A DNA stretch of 58,703 bases from an uncultured Paracoccaceae bacterium (GTDB taxonomy: Bacteria > Pseudomonadota > Alphaproteobacteria > Rhodobacterales > Rhodobacteraceae), in contig CAKZOU010000036.1 of the NCBI GenBank assembly GCA_937138255.1, positions 1-58,703 of the forward strand, read 5' to 3'. Shown here in pieces: positions 34,376-42,977 of this stretch (within the stretch, counting starts at the first letter, position 1; the number at the start of each line of letters is the position of its first letter). The translations under genes and the position numbers were made by a program. The notes under the pieces are model-generated. The model did no database searches. It saw nothing but the letters and a program-made list of their open reading frames with translations, and was not told the origin of the DNA.

Positions 34376-35863
34376 ATGGCCAAAGACAAGAAACAGCCCC
34401 GCCCCAGGGCAGAGACGCCCAAGGGCTTTCGCGATTATTTCGGCGCCGAGGTGACCGAGCGCAGCGAAATGCTGCGCCAGATCGCCGGGGTCTATCATCG
34501 CTATGGGTTCGAGGCGCTGGAATCGTCGGCCGTGGAAACGGTCGAGGCGCTGGGCAAGTTCCTGCCCGACGTCGATCGCCCGAACGAAGGCGTTTTCGCG
34601 TGGCAAGAGGCGGATGAAGAGGGCAAGGGCGACTGGATGGCGCTGCGCTATGACCTGACCGCGCCCTTGGCCCGCGTCTATGCCCAGCACCGCAATGACC
34701 TTCCGACCCCCTATCGCCGCTATGCGATGGGCCCCGTCTGGCGCAACGAAAAGCCGGGGCCGGGGCGGTTTCGCCAGTTCTATCAATGCGATGCCGATAC
34801 CGTGGGCGCGGCGACCGTGGCGGCGGACGCCGAGATTTGCGCGATGCTGTCGGATACGCTCGAGGTCGTCGGCATCCCGCGCGGCGACTATGTGGTGCGG
34901 GTGAACAACCGCAAGGTTCTGAATGGCGTTCTCGAGGTCATGGGCCTGACTGGCGAGGATCAGCGGGCGGCGGTTCTGCGGACCATCGACAAGTTCGACA
35001 AGGTCGGCGAAGCGGGCGTGCGCGAGCTTCTGGGCAAGGGCCGCCTCGATGCCTCGGGCGCCTATATCGACGGGGTGGGCCTTGCCTCTGAACAGGCCGA
35101 GCCGGTTCTGGCGTTCCTGACCTCGAAGGGCGCGGATAACGGCGCAACGCTGGCCAATTTGCGGGCCGCTATTGGCACCTCGGAGATTGGCGCAAAGGGC
35201 GTTGAGGAACTGGCCGAGATTGCCGACCTTCTCGCCGCCCAAGGCTATGGCCCCGACCGGATCGTGATCGACCCCTCGGTCGTGCGCGGCCTCGGCTATT
35301 ATACCGGCCCGGTGTTCGAGGCCGAGCTGACCTTTGAAATCCTCGACGAAAAGGGCCGCCCGCGTCAGTTCGGCTCGGTCGCAGGCGGCGGGCGCTATGA
35401 CGATCTGGTCAAGCGCTTTACGGGGCAGGAGGTTCCTGCCACGGGTGTCTCGATCGGTGTCGACCGCCTTCTCGCCGCGCTCCGCGCCAAGGGCCGGATC
35501 GGGCAAGAGGCCGCGGCTGGCCCCGTGGTCGTGACCGTGATGGACCGCGACCGGATGGCCGACTATCAGGCGATGGTGGCCGAGCTTCGCGCGGCGGGCA
35601 TCCGCGCCGAGGTCTATCTCGGCAACCCCAAGAATTTCGGCAACCAGCTCAAATACGCCGACAAGCGCAACTCGCCTGTCGCGGTGATCGAGGGCGGGGC
35701 CGAGAAAGAGGCGGGCGTTGTCCAGATCAAGGACCTGATCCTCGGGGCCGAGATCGCCAAGAACGCGACGCTTGAGGAATGGAAGGATCGCCCCTCGCAA
35801 TACGAGGTGCCGCGCGATCAACTGGTCGCCAAGGTGCGCGAGATACTGGAAGGGCAGGGCTGA
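34376..35863 (+). CDS. hisS: Histidyl-tRNA synthetase
   Basis: The 495-aa class II synthetase has [19 protein letters not shown], motif 2 in [20 protein letters not shown], the histidine motif [14 protein letters not shown], motif 3 [14 protein letters not shown] with [10 protein letters not shown], and a C-terminal anticodon-binding domain. It charges tRNA-His. The ATG at 34376 has GAGAGAG upstream; the open frame extends 42 codons further but without conserved sequence. It is followed with a 1-base overlap (TGATG) by hisZ, a paralogue derived from the same fold. Confidence 0.97.
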   Translation: MAKDKKQPRPRAETPKGFRDYFGAEVTERSEMLRQIAGVYHRYGFEALESSAVETVEALGKFLPDVDRPNEGVFAWQEADEEGKGDWMALRYDLTAPLARVYAQHRNDLPTPYRRYAMGPVWRNEKPGPGRFRQFYQCDADTVGAATVAADAEICAMLSDTLEVVGIPRGDYVVRVNNRKVLNGVLEVMGLTGEDQRAAVLRTIDKFDKVGEAGVRELLGKGRLDASGAYIDGVGLASEQAEPVLAFLTSKGADNGATLANLRAAIGTSEIGAKGVEELAEIADLLAAQGYGPDRIVIDPSVVRGLGYYTGPVFEAELTFEILDEKGRPRQFGSVAGGGRYDDLVKRFTGQEVPATGVSIGVDRLLAALRAKGRIGQEAAAGPVVVTVMDRDRMADYQAMVAELRAAGIRAEVYLGNPKNFGNQLKYADKRNSPVAVIEGGAEKEAGVVQIKDLILGAEIAKNATLEEWKDRPSQYEVPRDQLVAKVREILEGQG

Positions 35864-36948
35864 TGCCCCTCGCAGCGCCGATCCTTGAAGAAGCACGCCG
35901 GATACGCGCGCTATTCGACGCGACCGGCGCGGTCGGCGTGAGCGCCGATATGCTCCAGCCCGCCGAGACGCTGCTTGATCTTTACGGCGAGGATATCCGC
36001 GCCCGGGCCTATGTGACCCACGATCCCCTGAAGGGCGAGATGATGCTGCGGCCCGATTTCACGGTCCCGGTGGTGCAGATGCACATGGAAAGCCGCGCCG
36101 AGCCTGCGCGCTATACCTATTCCGGCAAGGTTTTCCGCAAGCAGGAAGACGACCCGAGCCGCCCCAATGAATATATTCAGGTGGGCTATGAGGTGTTCGA
36201 CGGCCAGGCGCCGGTCGAGGCCGATGCCGAGGTCTTCGCCAAGGTGAGCGCAGCCCTGGACGGCCTGCACCTGCGGGCGGCGACGGGCGATATCGGGTTG
36301 CTGCTGGCCGCCGTGAAAGGCCTCAACACGCTCGAAAGCCGCAAAGCCGCGCTCTTGCGCCATGTCTGGCGTCCGCGCCGGTTCCGCGCTCTCTTGGATC
36401 GCTTCGGCGGGCGCTCGCCCGTTCCGCCGACCCGCGCTGCGCTCTTGGCGGCTTCTGATCCGATGGCCGCCGCCGGCCCCGAGATTGGCCTGCGGAGCAT
36501 GGCGGATGTGGCCTCGCGGATCGCCGCACTGAAGCAAGACGCCGCCGCGCCCGCCATTTCCGGCGAGGAAATCGCCCTGATCGACGCGATCCTCAGCTTG
36601 CGCAACACCGCGCCCAACGCGCTGGGCATCCTGCGGGATATTGCGGTGGACCTTCCTGCGATTTCGGGTGCCGTGGCGCGGATGGAAGAGCGGCTCGAGG
36701 CGATGGCGCGGCTGGGGGTTGCGGTCGAGACGCTCGAGTTCGAGGGCAACTATGGCCGCACCTCGATGGAATATTACGATGGCTTCGTCTTCGGCTTCTA
36801 TGCCGCCGCGCGGCCCGACCTTCCGGCCGTGGCCACGGGTGGCCGCTATGACGCGCTGACCCGCGTTCTGGGGCAGGGGCGGGCGGTGCCTGCGGTGGGT
36901 GCCGTGATCCGGCCCGACCTCGTGGTTCAGCTCAGGGGGCAGGCATGA
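35863..36948 (+). CDS. hisZ: ATP phosphoribosyltransferase regulatory subunit
   Basis: This 361-aa HisS-like protein keeps MMLRPDFTVPVVQMHM, RYTYSGKVFRKQEDD and ATGGRYDALTRVLG but lacks the C-terminal anticodon-binding domain, as expected for HisZ. It does not charge tRNA; it forms a hetero-octamer with short HisG and confers activity and histidine feedback. It sits between hisS and hisG with 1-base and 4-base overlaps, so all three are translationally coupled. The start is ATG 35863 within TGATG. Confidence 0.95.
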   Translation: MPLAAPILEEARRIRALFDATGAVGVSADMLQPAETLLDLYGEDIRARAYVTHDPLKGEMMLRPDFTVPVVQMHMESRAEPARYTYSGKVFRKQEDDPSRPNEYIQVGYEVFDGQAPVEADAEVFAKVSAALDGLHLRAATGDIGLLLAAVKGLNTLESRKAALLRHVWRPRRFRALLDRFGGRSPVPPTRAALLAASDPMAAAGPEIGLRSMADVASRIAALKQDAAAPAISGEEIALIDAILSLRNTAPNALGILRDIAVDLPAISGAVARMEERLEAMARLGVAVETLEFEGNYGRTSMEYYDGFVFGFYAAARPDLPAVATGGRYDALTRVLGQGRAVPAVGAVIRPDLVVQLRGQA

Positions 36949-37637
36949 CGATCAAGCTTGGCGTGCCGTCCAAGGGGCGGCTCATGGAAAAGACCTTCGA
37001 ATGGTTCAGCGCCCGTGGCCTGACCCTTGCCAAGGACGGGGCCGAGCGGGAATACGCAGGCCGCGTGGACGGGATCGAGGGGCTGGAACTGGTGCTTCTG
37101 AGCGCCGGTGAAATCCCGCGCGAATTGGCGGCGGGGCGGATTCACCTCGGCGTCACCGGCTCGGACCTCGTGAACGAGAAGCTGACGAATATTGGCGCCA
37201 CGGTGCAAGAGCTTGCGCCGATGGGCTTCGGCGGGGCCGACCTCATCATCGCCGTGCCGCAGTTCTGGGTCGATGTCGATACGCTCGACGATCTCGATGC
37301 CGCCGCCGCTGCCTTCCGCAAGGCGCATGGCTTCCGCCTGCGGATCGCCACGAAATACCACCGGCTGGTGCGCGATTTCCTCAAGGCGAACGGCGTGGCG
37401 GATTATCAACTGGTTGACAGCCAGGGCGCGACCGAAGGCACCGTGAAGAACGAGACTGCCGAGGCCATCGCCGATATCACCTCGACCGGCGAGACCCTGC
37501 GGGCCAACGGCCTCAAGATCCTTGCCGACGGCCTCGTGCACGCAAGCCAGGCGACGCTTTACAAGAGCCGCGTGGCCGAGTGGGTCGACGCGGATCGGGT
37601 GACCATGGCCGAGATCGAGGCGCGCCTGAAAATCTAG
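36945..37637 (+). CDS. hisG: ATP phosphoribosyltransferase, short form
   Basis: This 230-aa protein is the short HisG, about 70 residues less than the long form because the C-terminal regulatory domain is missing. Motifs include LGVPSKGRLMEKT, AGRIHLGVTGSDLV, IATKYHRLVRDF and the PRPP loop VDSQGATEGTVKN. It performs the first step of histidine synthesis and needs HisZ, encoded just upstream with an ATGA overlap. Confidence 0.96.
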   Translation: MTIKLGVPSKGRLMEKTFEWFSARGLTLAKDGAEREYAGRVDGIEGLELVLLSAGEIPRELAAGRIHLGVTGSDLVNEKLTNIGATVQELAPMGFGGADLIIAVPQFWVDVDTLDDLDAAAAAFRKAHGFRLRIATKYHRLVRDFLKANGVADYQLVDSQGATEGTVKNETAEAIADITSTGETLRANGLKILADGLVHASQATLYKSRVAEWVDADRVTMAEIEARLKI

Positions 37638-37658
37638 GGCGCTGCGCTCTGGCCGCGC

Positions 37659-37687
37659 TTGATTGGCGTTGGCTGTGCTCTTATCTT
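37659..37687 (+). promoter_or_regulatory. Promoter for the 46-aa protein gene
   Basis: TTGATT (37659-37664), a 17-base spacer and TATCTT (37682-37687) form a good promoter just behind hisG. It would start a transcript near 37694, giving an unusually long leader of about 180 bases. Confidence 0.55.
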
Positions 37688-37693
37688 GATCCC

Positions 37694-37874
37694 AAGAAGC
37701 CCGCACCGACCAAGGGCTTCCTGTCCAGCTCGGATCATCGCCCTGCACCCCTTGGCAGGCAACCTTGGCACCCCTGAACGATTGCCGGTGTGGCGTCGGT
37801 GTCCCTGTGCCACCCCGTCTTCCAAAATGAGACCCCGCTTTGGCGGGATCGTTTGTCCTGAAAGGATCACGTTG
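37694..37874 (+). promoter_or_regulatory. Structured 5' leader, candidate cis-regulatory RNA
   Basis: The roughly 180-base untranslated stretch contains several possible stems: AAGCCC with GGGCTT near 37696-37722, GTGGC with GCCAC near 37791-37822, and CCCGC-TTTG-GCGGG near 37848, shortly before the ribosome-binding site AAAGGA. I do not recognise it as a known riboswitch or RNA family. Confidence 0.35.
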
Positions 37875-38015
37875 ATGGGAAAAGGCGAAAAAAACCACGG
37901 CAACCGCGAGGCGAAGAAGCCGAAAAAAGAAAAGCCCAAGGTCTTGGCGACCGCCAATTTCAACGCGGGCAAGACACCGATGGGCACAACCGCACCCGCC
38001 GCGAAAAAGAAATAA
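37875..38015 (+). CDS. Small Lys-rich conserved-type protein (46 aa)
   Basis: This 46-residue protein is very basic, with NREAKKPKKEKPKV in the middle and a lysine run at the C-terminus. The start is ATG 37875 with AAAGGA nine bases upstream. It has no membrane segment or cysteine and is probably disordered; nucleic-acid binding is possible from charge alone. I recall similar short annotated proteins in alphaproteobacteria but cannot name a family. It lies between hisG and the convergent DUF1489 gene behind its own promoter and long leader. Confidence 0.7.
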   Translation: MGKGEKNHGNREAKKPKKEKPKVLATANFNAGKTPMGTTAPAAKKK

Positions 38016-38021
38016 CAGCGC

Positions 38022-38453
38022 CTACCTGACCCCGATCGCGGCCAGCGCGGCCGACAGTTCAGAAGGCATTTCCTTCTCGCCGGCGCGCGCTGTGCCCAGA
38101 TCGGGAGGCGCGCTTTTGGGATCGAGATAGCGCCAGCCCTGAAACGCCCGCTTGGGCGTGGGCGCTACGCGGACGATCTCGGGATCAAGCACGATGGCGC
38201 AGCGGCGGATGCCGTCGCTGCCTGTCACCTCGTCGAGGCGAACAATCCGCTGGCGGCCCTGAATCTCGCCCTTGATCACCCAATAGATCGAGCCGCCGTT
38301 CACCACCTCGGCCTCGCGCTTGGGCCACATCCGGGTGATGTGCCACGGCAGGCCATCGGGCGATTGCGCCTGCGGCAGTTGGTGCCAGGCCTCGAGATCG
38401 GGGATATCCTCGGTGCCGACAGACAATTTCACAAGATGGACGGTTTTGGTCAC
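38022..38453 (-). CDS. DUF1489 family protein
   Basis: The 143-aa protein matches the alphaproteobacterial DUF1489 family: VKLSVGTEDIPDLEAWHQ at the N-terminus, ITRMWPKREAEVVNGGSIYW in the middle and PKRAFQGWRYLDPKSAPPDL near the end. No catalytic motif is visible and no function is known. It is predicted soluble. It is convergent with the 46-aa gene (6 bases apart) and divergent from nrdJ. Confidence 0.85.
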   Translation of the reverse strand: MTKTVHLVKLSVGTEDIPDLEAWHQLPQAQSPDGLPWHITRMWPKREAEVVNGGSIYWVIKGEIQGRQRIVRLDEVTGSDGIRRCAIVLDPEIVRVAPTPKRAFQGWRYLDPKSAPPDLGTARAGEKEMPSELSAALAAIGVR

Positions 38454-38517
38454 GGTTGCCTCCCAGATGTGGTAGGGTAGGGCTTCATTGACGATTCTGC
38501 CAGAGCGCCTTCAGCGA

Positions 38518-38545
38518 TTGCAACCGGGCTGCGATGGCCTATAGT
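38518..38545 (+). promoter_or_regulatory. nrdJ promoter
   Basis: TTGCAA (38518-38523), a 16-base spacer and TATAGT (38540-38545) precede nrdJ by about 43 bases. No cobalamin riboswitch is seen in the short leader. Confidence 0.55.
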
Positions 38546-38588
38546 CGTCGTCCCGCCACCACCCAAGATTTCTACCGGAGCCCCTCAT

Positions 38589-40868
38589 ATGACCCGTTTC
38601 GCCGCCCCGATCGCTGAACAGATTTGGGATATGAAGTATCGGTTCAAGAAGGCCGATGGCACGCCGGTTGATGGCACGGTGGAAGACAGCTGGCGGCGCA
38701 TTGCCCGCGCGCTTGCCGTGGTCGAGAAAGACCCCGCGCTTTGGGAAGGCCGCTTCTATGCCGCCCTTGAGGATTTCAAATACCTCCCCGCGGGCCGGAT
38801 CACCGCGGGCGCCGGCACGGCGCGGTCGGTGACGCTCTTCAACTGTTTCGTCATGGGCACGATCCCTGACGATATGGGCGGCATTTTCGACGGTCTGAAA
38901 GAGGCCGCGCTGACGATGCAGCAGGGCGGCGGGATCGGCTATGATTTCTCGACCATCCGCCCGCGCGGCGCGGCGGTTCACGGGGTCGGCGCCGACGCCT
39001 CGGGGCCCTTGTCGTTCATGGATGTGTGGGACGCCATGTGCCGCACCATCATGTCGGCCGGCTCGCGCCGCGGCGCGATGATGGCGACGATGCGCTGCGA
39101 TCATCCCGATATCGAAAATTTCATCACCGCCAAATCCGATCCGGCGCGGCTTCGGATGTTCAATATGTCGGTCCTGGTGACCGACCCGTTCATGGAAGCG
39201 GTGAAGGGCGACAAGAGCTGGGATCTGGTCTTTGGCGACAAGGTCTATCGCACGGTTCAGGCCCGCGATTTGTGGGACAAGATCATGCAGTCGACCTATG
39301 ATTATGCCGAGCCGGGCGTGATCTTCATCGACCGCATCAACCAGATGAACAACCTCGCCTATTGCGAATCCATCTCCGCCACCAACCCCTGCGGCGAACA
39401 GCCCCTGCCTCCCTATGGCGCCTGTCTTCTCGGCTCGATCAACCTCGCGCGGCTGGTCGCCAACCCCTTCGAAAAGGGCGCTGACCTCGATGCCGATGCG
39501 CTCGACGATCTGGTGGCGACCGCCGTTCGCATGATGGACAACGTCGTTGACGCCTCGCGCTTCCCCTTGCCCGAACAGGCCGCCGAGGCCCGCGCCAAGC
39601 GCCGGATCGGCCTTGGGGTGACGGGGCTGGCCGACGCCCTCCTGATGGTCGGCCTGCGCTATGGCTCGGAAGAGGCCGCCGCCCAGACCGAAGCGTGGAT
39701 GAAGCGGATCGCCCGCGCCGCCTATCTTGCCAGCGTGGCGCTCGCCAAGGAAAAGGGCGCCTTCCCGCTGTTCGACGCCGAGAAGTATCTTGCCTCCGGC
39801 GCGCTCGCGCATATGGACAAGGACGTGCGCGAGGCGATTGCCAGACACGGCATCCGCAATGCCCTTCTGACCTCGATCGCGCCCACCGGCACGATCAGCC
39901 TTTATGCGGGGAATGTCTCGTCGGGGATCGAGCCGGTCTTTGCCTATAGCTACAAGCGCAAGGTCTTGCAGAAAGACGGCAGTCGCACCGAGGAGGAGGT
40001 GATCGACTATGCCGTGCAGATGTGGCGCGACAAGCATGGCGACAAGCCGCTGCCCGATTACTTTGTGAACGCCCAGACGCTCGCGCCGCTCGATCACGTT
40101 CGGATGCAGGCGGCGGCGCAGAAATGGATCGACTCGTCGATCTCCAAGACCATCAACTGCCCCGAAGACATCAGCTTTGACAGCTTCAAAGAGGTCTATA
40201 TGGCCGCCTGGGATCAGGGCTGTAAGGGCTGCACGACCTACCGGCCCAATGACGTGACAGGCTCCGTCTTGTCGGTGAGCGAGACCACCGAGAAGACCCC
40301 GGCCGAGACCCACGCAAAGCCGGGCGAGGGGGCCGAAGTCGTCTATATGTCCGAGCCGCTGGATCGGCCGGCCGAGCTTGAGGGCGCGACCTACAAGCTC
40401 AAGTGGCCCGACAGCGAACACGCGATCTATATCACCATCAACGATCTGGTGATCGCCGGCCACCGGCGGCCCTTCGAGGTGTTCATCAACTCCAAGAACA
40501 TGGAGCATTTCGCCTGGACCGTGGCGCTGACGCGGATGATTTCGGCGGTGTTCCGGCGCGGGGGCGATGTGTCTTTCGTGGTGGAAGAGCTGAAAGCCGT
40601 CTTCGATCCGCGTGGCGGAGCATGGATGCAGGGCAAATATATCCCCTCGATCCTTGCGGCCATCGGCGGAGTGATCGAGCGGCACATGATCTCGATCGGC
40701 TTCCTCAAAGGCGAGGGCATGGCGCTCAAGACCGATCCCAAGGCCGAGGTCATGGCCGTGAACGGCGCCCCGCGCGGCAAGGCCTGCCCGAGCTGCGGCA
40801 GCTATGATTTGCGGATGGTTGAAGGCTGCATGACCTGCGGTTCCTGCGGCCATTCCAAGTGCGGATAG
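38589..40868 (+). CDS. nrdJ: Adenosylcobalamin-dependent ribonucleotide reductase, class II
   Basis: This 759-aa enzyme has the reductase cysteine C86 (LFNCFVMG) and the active-site NPCGEQPLPPYGAC with C268 and E270. Class-II-type motifs such as QQGGGIGYDFSTIRPRG, ISATNPCG and SIAPTGTISLYAGN follow. The C-terminal tail is Cys-rich, CPSCGSYDLRMVEGC then MTCGSCGHSKCG, and may bind zinc as well as carrying the reducing thiols. It makes deoxyribonucleotides using coenzyme B12, independent of oxygen. B12 synthesis genes lie at 1.2-2.3 kb. It is monocistronic. Confidence 0.95.
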   Translation: MTRFAAPIAEQIWDMKYRFKKADGTPVDGTVEDSWRRIARALAVVEKDPALWEGRFYAALEDFKYLPAGRITAGAGTARSVTLFNCFVMGTIPDDMGGIFDGLKEAALTMQQGGGIGYDFSTIRPRGAAVHGVGADASGPLSFMDVWDAMCRTIMSAGSRRGAMMATMRCDHPDIENFITAKSDPARLRMFNMSVLVTDPFMEAVKGDKSWDLVFGDKVYRTVQARDLWDKIMQSTYDYAEPGVIFIDRINQMNNLAYCESISATNPCGEQPLPPYGACLLGSINLARLVANPFEKGADLDADALDDLVATAVRMMDNVVDASRFPLPEQAAEARAKRRIGLGVTGLADALLMVGLRYGSEEAAAQTEAWMKRIARAAYLASVALAKEKGAFPLFDAEKYLASGALAHMDKDVREAIARHGIRNALLTSIAPTGTISLYAGNVSSGIEPVFAYSYKRKVLQKDGSRTEEEVIDYAVQMWRDKHGDKPLPDYFVNAQTLAPLDHVRMQAAAQKWIDSSISKTINCPEDISFDSFKEVYMAAWDQGCKGCTTYRPNDVTGSVLSVSETTEKTPAETHAKPGEGAEVVYMSEPLDRPAELEGATYKLKWPDSEHAIYITINDLVIAGHRRPFEVFINSKNMEHFAWTVALTRMISAVFRRGGDVSFVVEELKAVFDPRGGAWMQGKYIPSILAAIGGVIERHMISIGFLKGEGMALKTDPKAEVMAVNGAPRGKACPSCGSYDLRMVEGCMTCGSCGHSKCG

Positions 40869-41029
40869 CCGATCCCTAGGATTGCTTACAGGAGCTTCGC
40901 CTCCGAACGCTTTGGCGAGACTTGCATTTATTCAACATCGGTCTTGCCTTGGCGGCCGTGATCCTGCTAGATTCCGCCTAATGATAAAGCCCGCACGCTA
41001 GATGTGGGCAGTTGAGGCAGAGATTTGGC

Positions 41030-42109
41030 ATGAAGACGGGCTTTCAAGGCACGTTCGTCGTTTCATGGTCGCAGACCGAGCTGGATGGGCATTGGGCGGC
41101 TCCGCGCGAGGCGTTGCGCGTGGGCTCCATCTGGGCCTGGACCGGCGAGGCCGTGCGTGTCGACGGGCCAGCAGGGGTTCTTCCGCTCGGGGCATCTGAC
41201 GGTCATGCCGATCTTCATGCCCGCGCTGCCCTGAGTGTTCGTCGCCTCCTGCGGATGGTCGATGCCGAGGCGGGACGGAAAGACACCGTCGCCGACAGCG
41301 ATCCCCTCTTCGACAAATCCTTCCGCGTGACCGATGGCCGAGCGACTTGGACCATCACCGTAATCGAGACGGGCACCGGACGGCATCCTCTCTTGATGTT
41401 TGTCGGCGAGATCCCGCCGCGTCATCAGGATCTCTGGGTTGTCTCGCATGATCTGACTGAAGACCCCGCGCAGCGCACGCCGGATGTTTCTGGCGCGGTT
41501 GTCTGTTTCACCCCCGGCACCACAATCCTCACGAGCGAGGGTGCCAGGCCAGTCGAGGCGCTGCGGGAAGGCGATCTTCTTCAGACCAAGGACAATGGGT
41601 GCAAGGAAATCCTCTGGATGGGCGGTCGCCGGGTTTCCGGCGCGCGCCTTATGGTCAGCCCGCACCTGGCCCCTGTGCGCCTTCGGGCCGGCGCGCTTGA
41701 CGAAGGGGTGCCAGACACGGGCCTTTTGGTCTCGCCGGATCATCGGATGATGGTGCGGGGCGCCAAGGCGCGTGCCTTGTTCAACACCGACGAGGTGCTG
41801 GTTTCGGCTCGCGACCTCATCAACGACCGCAGCATCATGGTCGATCGCGCTGTCCGCGAGGTGACCTATATCCATCTCATGCTGCCCAGCCACGAGATCG
41901 TTTTCGCTAATTCCGTCGAGACCGAGAGCTTCCATCCGGCCACCGCCGCGCTCGATACATTGGGCGACGAAGCGCTCGGCCGGATGTATCGCCGGATGCC
42001 GGACCTCAAGAACGATATCCAATCCTTTGGCGATTATGCCCGGCGGGTTCTGTCGCCGTCCGAGGCGGCGATCCTGCGGCATGACGGCCGCGGCAGCTTT
42101 GCGATGTAA
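41030..42109 (+). CDS. Hint (Hedgehog/intein) domain-containing protein
   Basis: This 359-aa protein has a divergent N-terminal region (about 1-155) and a Hint domain starting at C159 in VVCFTPGTTILTSEGARPVE and running through VSPDHRMMVRG to HEIVFANSVETESFHP near residue 305. Such proteins are frequent in Rhodobacterales, usually with the domain at the C-terminus of secreted or surface proteins. The conserved cysteine and histidines suggest autoprocessing is possible, but substrates are unknown. No signal peptide is visible. The start is ATG 41030; a TTG at 41012 is an in-frame alternative. Confidence 0.88.
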   Translation: MKTGFQGTFVVSWSQTELDGHWAAPREALRVGSIWAWTGEAVRVDGPAGVLPLGASDGHADLHARAALSVRRLLRMVDAEAGRKDTVADSDPLFDKSFRVTDGRATWTITVIETGTGRHPLLMFVGEIPPRHQDLWVVSHDLTEDPAQRTPDVSGAVVCFTPGTTILTSEGARPVEALREGDLLQTKDNGCKEILWMGGRRVSGARLMVSPHLAPVRLRAGALDEGVPDTGLLVSPDHRMMVRGAKARALFNTDEVLVSARDLINDRSIMVDRAVREVTYIHLMLPSHEIVFANSVETESFHPATAALDTLGDEALGRMYRRMPDLKNDIQSFGDYARRVLSPSEAAILRHDGRGSFAM

Positions 42110-42127
42110 TTCCCGCGTCTTGCCCTG

Positions 42128-42155
42128 TTGACTCGCCCGCAAACCCCTCTATAAG
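42128..42155 (+). promoter_or_regulatory. rpsD promoter
   Basis: TTGACT (42128-42133), a 16-base spacer and TATAAG (42150-42155) form the strongest promoter seen in the window. The following leader of about 95 bases can form CCCCTGCAAGGGG and GGTCTTTGACC hairpins, which might serve S4 autoregulation. Confidence 0.75.
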
Positions 42156-42254
42156 CCGCCTCTCATTGGTGTTGGTGGCCCCTGCAAGGGGATGCCTGTC
42201 GGGTCTTTGACCAAAGGACAACGCCCTTCGACAACGCAAAGAAGGAGACCAGCC

Positions 42255-42875
42255 GTGACCAAACGCACGTCTGCCAAGTACAAAATCGACCGCCGCATGG
42301 GCGAAAACATCTGGGGCCGCCCCAAATCGCCGGTGAACCGCCGCGAATATGGCCCCGGCCAGCACGGCCAGCGCCGCAAGGCCAAGCTGTCGGACTTTGG
42401 TCTGCAGCTGCGCGCCAAGCAGAAGCTCAAGGGCTACTATGGCGACCTGACCGAAAAGCAATTCCGTCGCATCTACGGCGAAGCCGAGCGTGTGAAGGGC
42501 GATACCGGTGAGAACCTCGTTGGTCTCCTCGAGCGCCGCCTCGACGCCGTCGTCTATCGCGCCAAGTTCGTGCCGACCGTTTTCGCGGCCCGTCAGTTCG
42601 TGAACCACGGCCACGTCACCGTGAACGGCAAATCGGTCAACATCCCCTCCTACCGCGTGAAAGAGGGCGACGTGATCGAGGTTCGCCAGAAGTCCAAGCA
42701 GATGGGTCTGGTTCTCGAAGCCGCCCAGTCGTCCGAGCGTGACGTTCCCGATTACCTCGAGGTTGACCACTCCAAGATGACCTGCACCTTCGTGCGGACC
42801 CCGTCGCTTGGCGACGTGCCCTATCCGGTCATGATGGAACCGAACCTCGTCGTCGAATACTACGCGAAGAACTAA
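42255..42875 (+). CDS. rpsD: 30S ribosomal protein S4
   Basis: This 206-aa protein begins [20 protein letters not shown] and includes the S4 RNA-binding region [20 protein letters not shown] and [20 protein letters not shown]. It is a primary 16S rRNA binder in small-subunit assembly. The start is GTG at 42255 behind GAAGGAG, matching the usual 206-aa length. The gene is monocistronic with a strong promoter and a strong terminator, unlike the alpha-operon position in enterobacteria. Confidence 0.97.
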   Translation: MTKRTSAKYKIDRRMGENIWGRPKSPVNRREYGPGQHGQRRKAKLSDFGLQLRAKQKLKGYYGDLTEKQFRRIYGEAERVKGDTGENLVGLLERRLDAVVYRAKFVPTVFAARQFVNHGHVTVNGKSVNIPSYRVKEGDVIEVRQKSKQMGLVLEAAQSSERDVPDYLEVDHSKMTCTFVRTPSLGDVPYPVMMEPNLVVEYYAKN

Positions 42876-42895
42876 GGTTTCTCGCTTCAGTTTCG

Positions 42896-42930
42896 GGGCC
42901 GCGCCTTACCGGCGCGGCCCTTTTCGTTTC
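42896..42930 (+). terminator. Rho-independent terminator of rpsD
   Basis: A perfect 10-bp stem GGGCCGCGCC/GGCGCGGCCC with loop TTACC (42896-42920) is followed by TTTTCGTTTC. Confidence 0.9.
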
Positions 42931-42977
42931 TGGCCCCGCGTATTGGGCCGCGACCCCACGAAAAGGAGATCCGAGCC

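Noticed and set aside
38454-38588. Cobalamin riboswitch before nrdJ
   Set aside because: The leader after the predicted promoter is only about 40 bases, and no B12-box-like sequence is seen.
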